Assembly: GCA_014379275.1 (NCBI GenBank)
Contig: JACMMA010000418.1
Coordinates: 1 to 5,124, forward strand
Reading direction: 5' to 3'
Length of the DNA: 5,124 bases
DNA from: Armatimonadota bacterium
GTDB taxonomy: Bacteria > Armatimonadota > Armatimonadia > Armatimonadales > Armatimonadaceae
Part shown: in pieces, positions 4,923 to 5,124 of the stretch
How the letters are laid out: each line of letters opens with the position of its first letter
How positions within the stretch are numbered: position 1 is the first letter of the stretch
Notes under the pieces: generated by a model
Told to the model about the DNA's origin: nothing
The model's database searches: none
What the model saw: only the letters and a program-made list of their open reading frames with translations
Made by a program: the position numbers and the translations under genes

Positions 4923-5124
4923 ATGGAGCGCACATTTACTTTCCTTTTCACCGATATCGAGGGTAGCACGCGGATGTGGGACGAGCAACCGGAAGCGATG
5001 TCGCACGCGCTCCGCTGGCATGACGATCTGCTTCGCCGGGCAATCGCCGAAAGCGGCGGTCAGACGTTCAAAACAGTCGGGGATGCGTTCTGCGCCGCGT
5101 TCGAAACGCAGGCACAAGCGGCGC
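4923..5124 (+). CDS. Class III adenylate/guanylate cyclase domain protein, N-terminal part
   Basis: 67 codons plus one base, open at the right edge. The product starts MERTFTFLFTDIEGSTRMW and continues to FKTVGDAFCAAFETQ, the first half of a class III nucleotidyl cyclase domain, which makes cAMP or cGMP from ATP or GTP. Asp11 (FTDIEGST) and Asp54 (VGDAF) are the expected metal-binding pair, and Lys50 (FKTVGD) is the residue that in adenylate cyclases contacts adenine. Its presence favours cAMP, but the second specificity residue is outside the window. Proteins with the catalytic domain at the very N-terminus often continue into an ATPase and TPR region; that cannot be seen here. The ATG at 4923 is preferred because the domain begins at once. 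An in-frame GTG at 4866 would add 19 residues with no supporting ribosome binding site. No Shine-Dalgarno precedes 4923. Confidence 0.88.
   Translation, partial: MERTFTFLFTDIEGSTRMWDEQPEAMSHALRWHDDLLRRAIAESGGQTFKTVGDAFCAAFETQAQAA

Noticed and set aside
4843..5124. Minus-strand frame through the cyclase start
   Set aside because: Antisense to FTDIEGST/KTVGDAF, the class III cyclase motifs on the plus strand; the minus frame has no features of its own there.

Overview
The window most likely comes from a moderately GC-rich bacterium of the Armatimonadota (Fimbriimonas/Chthonomonas-like lineages). The clue is the N-terminus of the first gene: a type IV pilin-like leader and helix running through 'AAILFPVFAQARGKARQ' and 'CLSNMKQIGLAFQMYAQDYDE'. 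Proteins with this signature are greatly expanded in that phylum; the related Planctomycetes version reads differently (LLPAVQAAREAARR). The lineage call rests on recalled family signatures, not on a search.

Layout. (1) 1-463, minus: 5' part of a prepilin-like DUF1559-type protein that runs off the left edge. (2) 464-843: an AT-rich divergent control region. It holds two oppositely oriented arrays of TTAACA-like hexamers at an exact 11-bp period, which resemble PhoP/PhoB boxes, and a leader whose inverted repeats interlock like a pseudoknot. (3) 844-2217, plus: a Tat-exported PhoX-family (DUF839) alkaline phosphatase. (4) 2230-2296: a perfect 23-bp inverted repeat filling the gap between two convergent genes. 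(5) 2300-4024, minus: a 574-residue pentapeptide-repeat protein with a coiled-coil N-terminus and a duplicated C-terminal motif, driven by a near-consensus promoter at 4099-4127. (6) 4025-4333: a second divergent intergenic region. (7) 4334-4681, plus: a small, helix-rich, unrecognised protein followed by a textbook intrinsic terminator at 4705-4736. (8) 4923-5124, plus: the start of a class III adenylate/guanylate cyclase that runs off the right edge and is possibly leaderless.

These genes do not form one operon. Strand changes and terminators separate every gene, so each is probably its own transcription unit. The strongest functional link is between the PhoX-family phosphatase and the Pho-box-like arrays upstream of it, which suggests induction by phosphate starvation. 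The same arrays face the divergent pseudopilin gene, so the two may be co-regulated. I see no CRISPR array, tRNA, rRNA, insertion sequence or defence system. I found no clearly novel multi-gene system; the items most worth following up are the regulatory arrays, the long hairpin and the duplicated tail of the pentapeptide protein.
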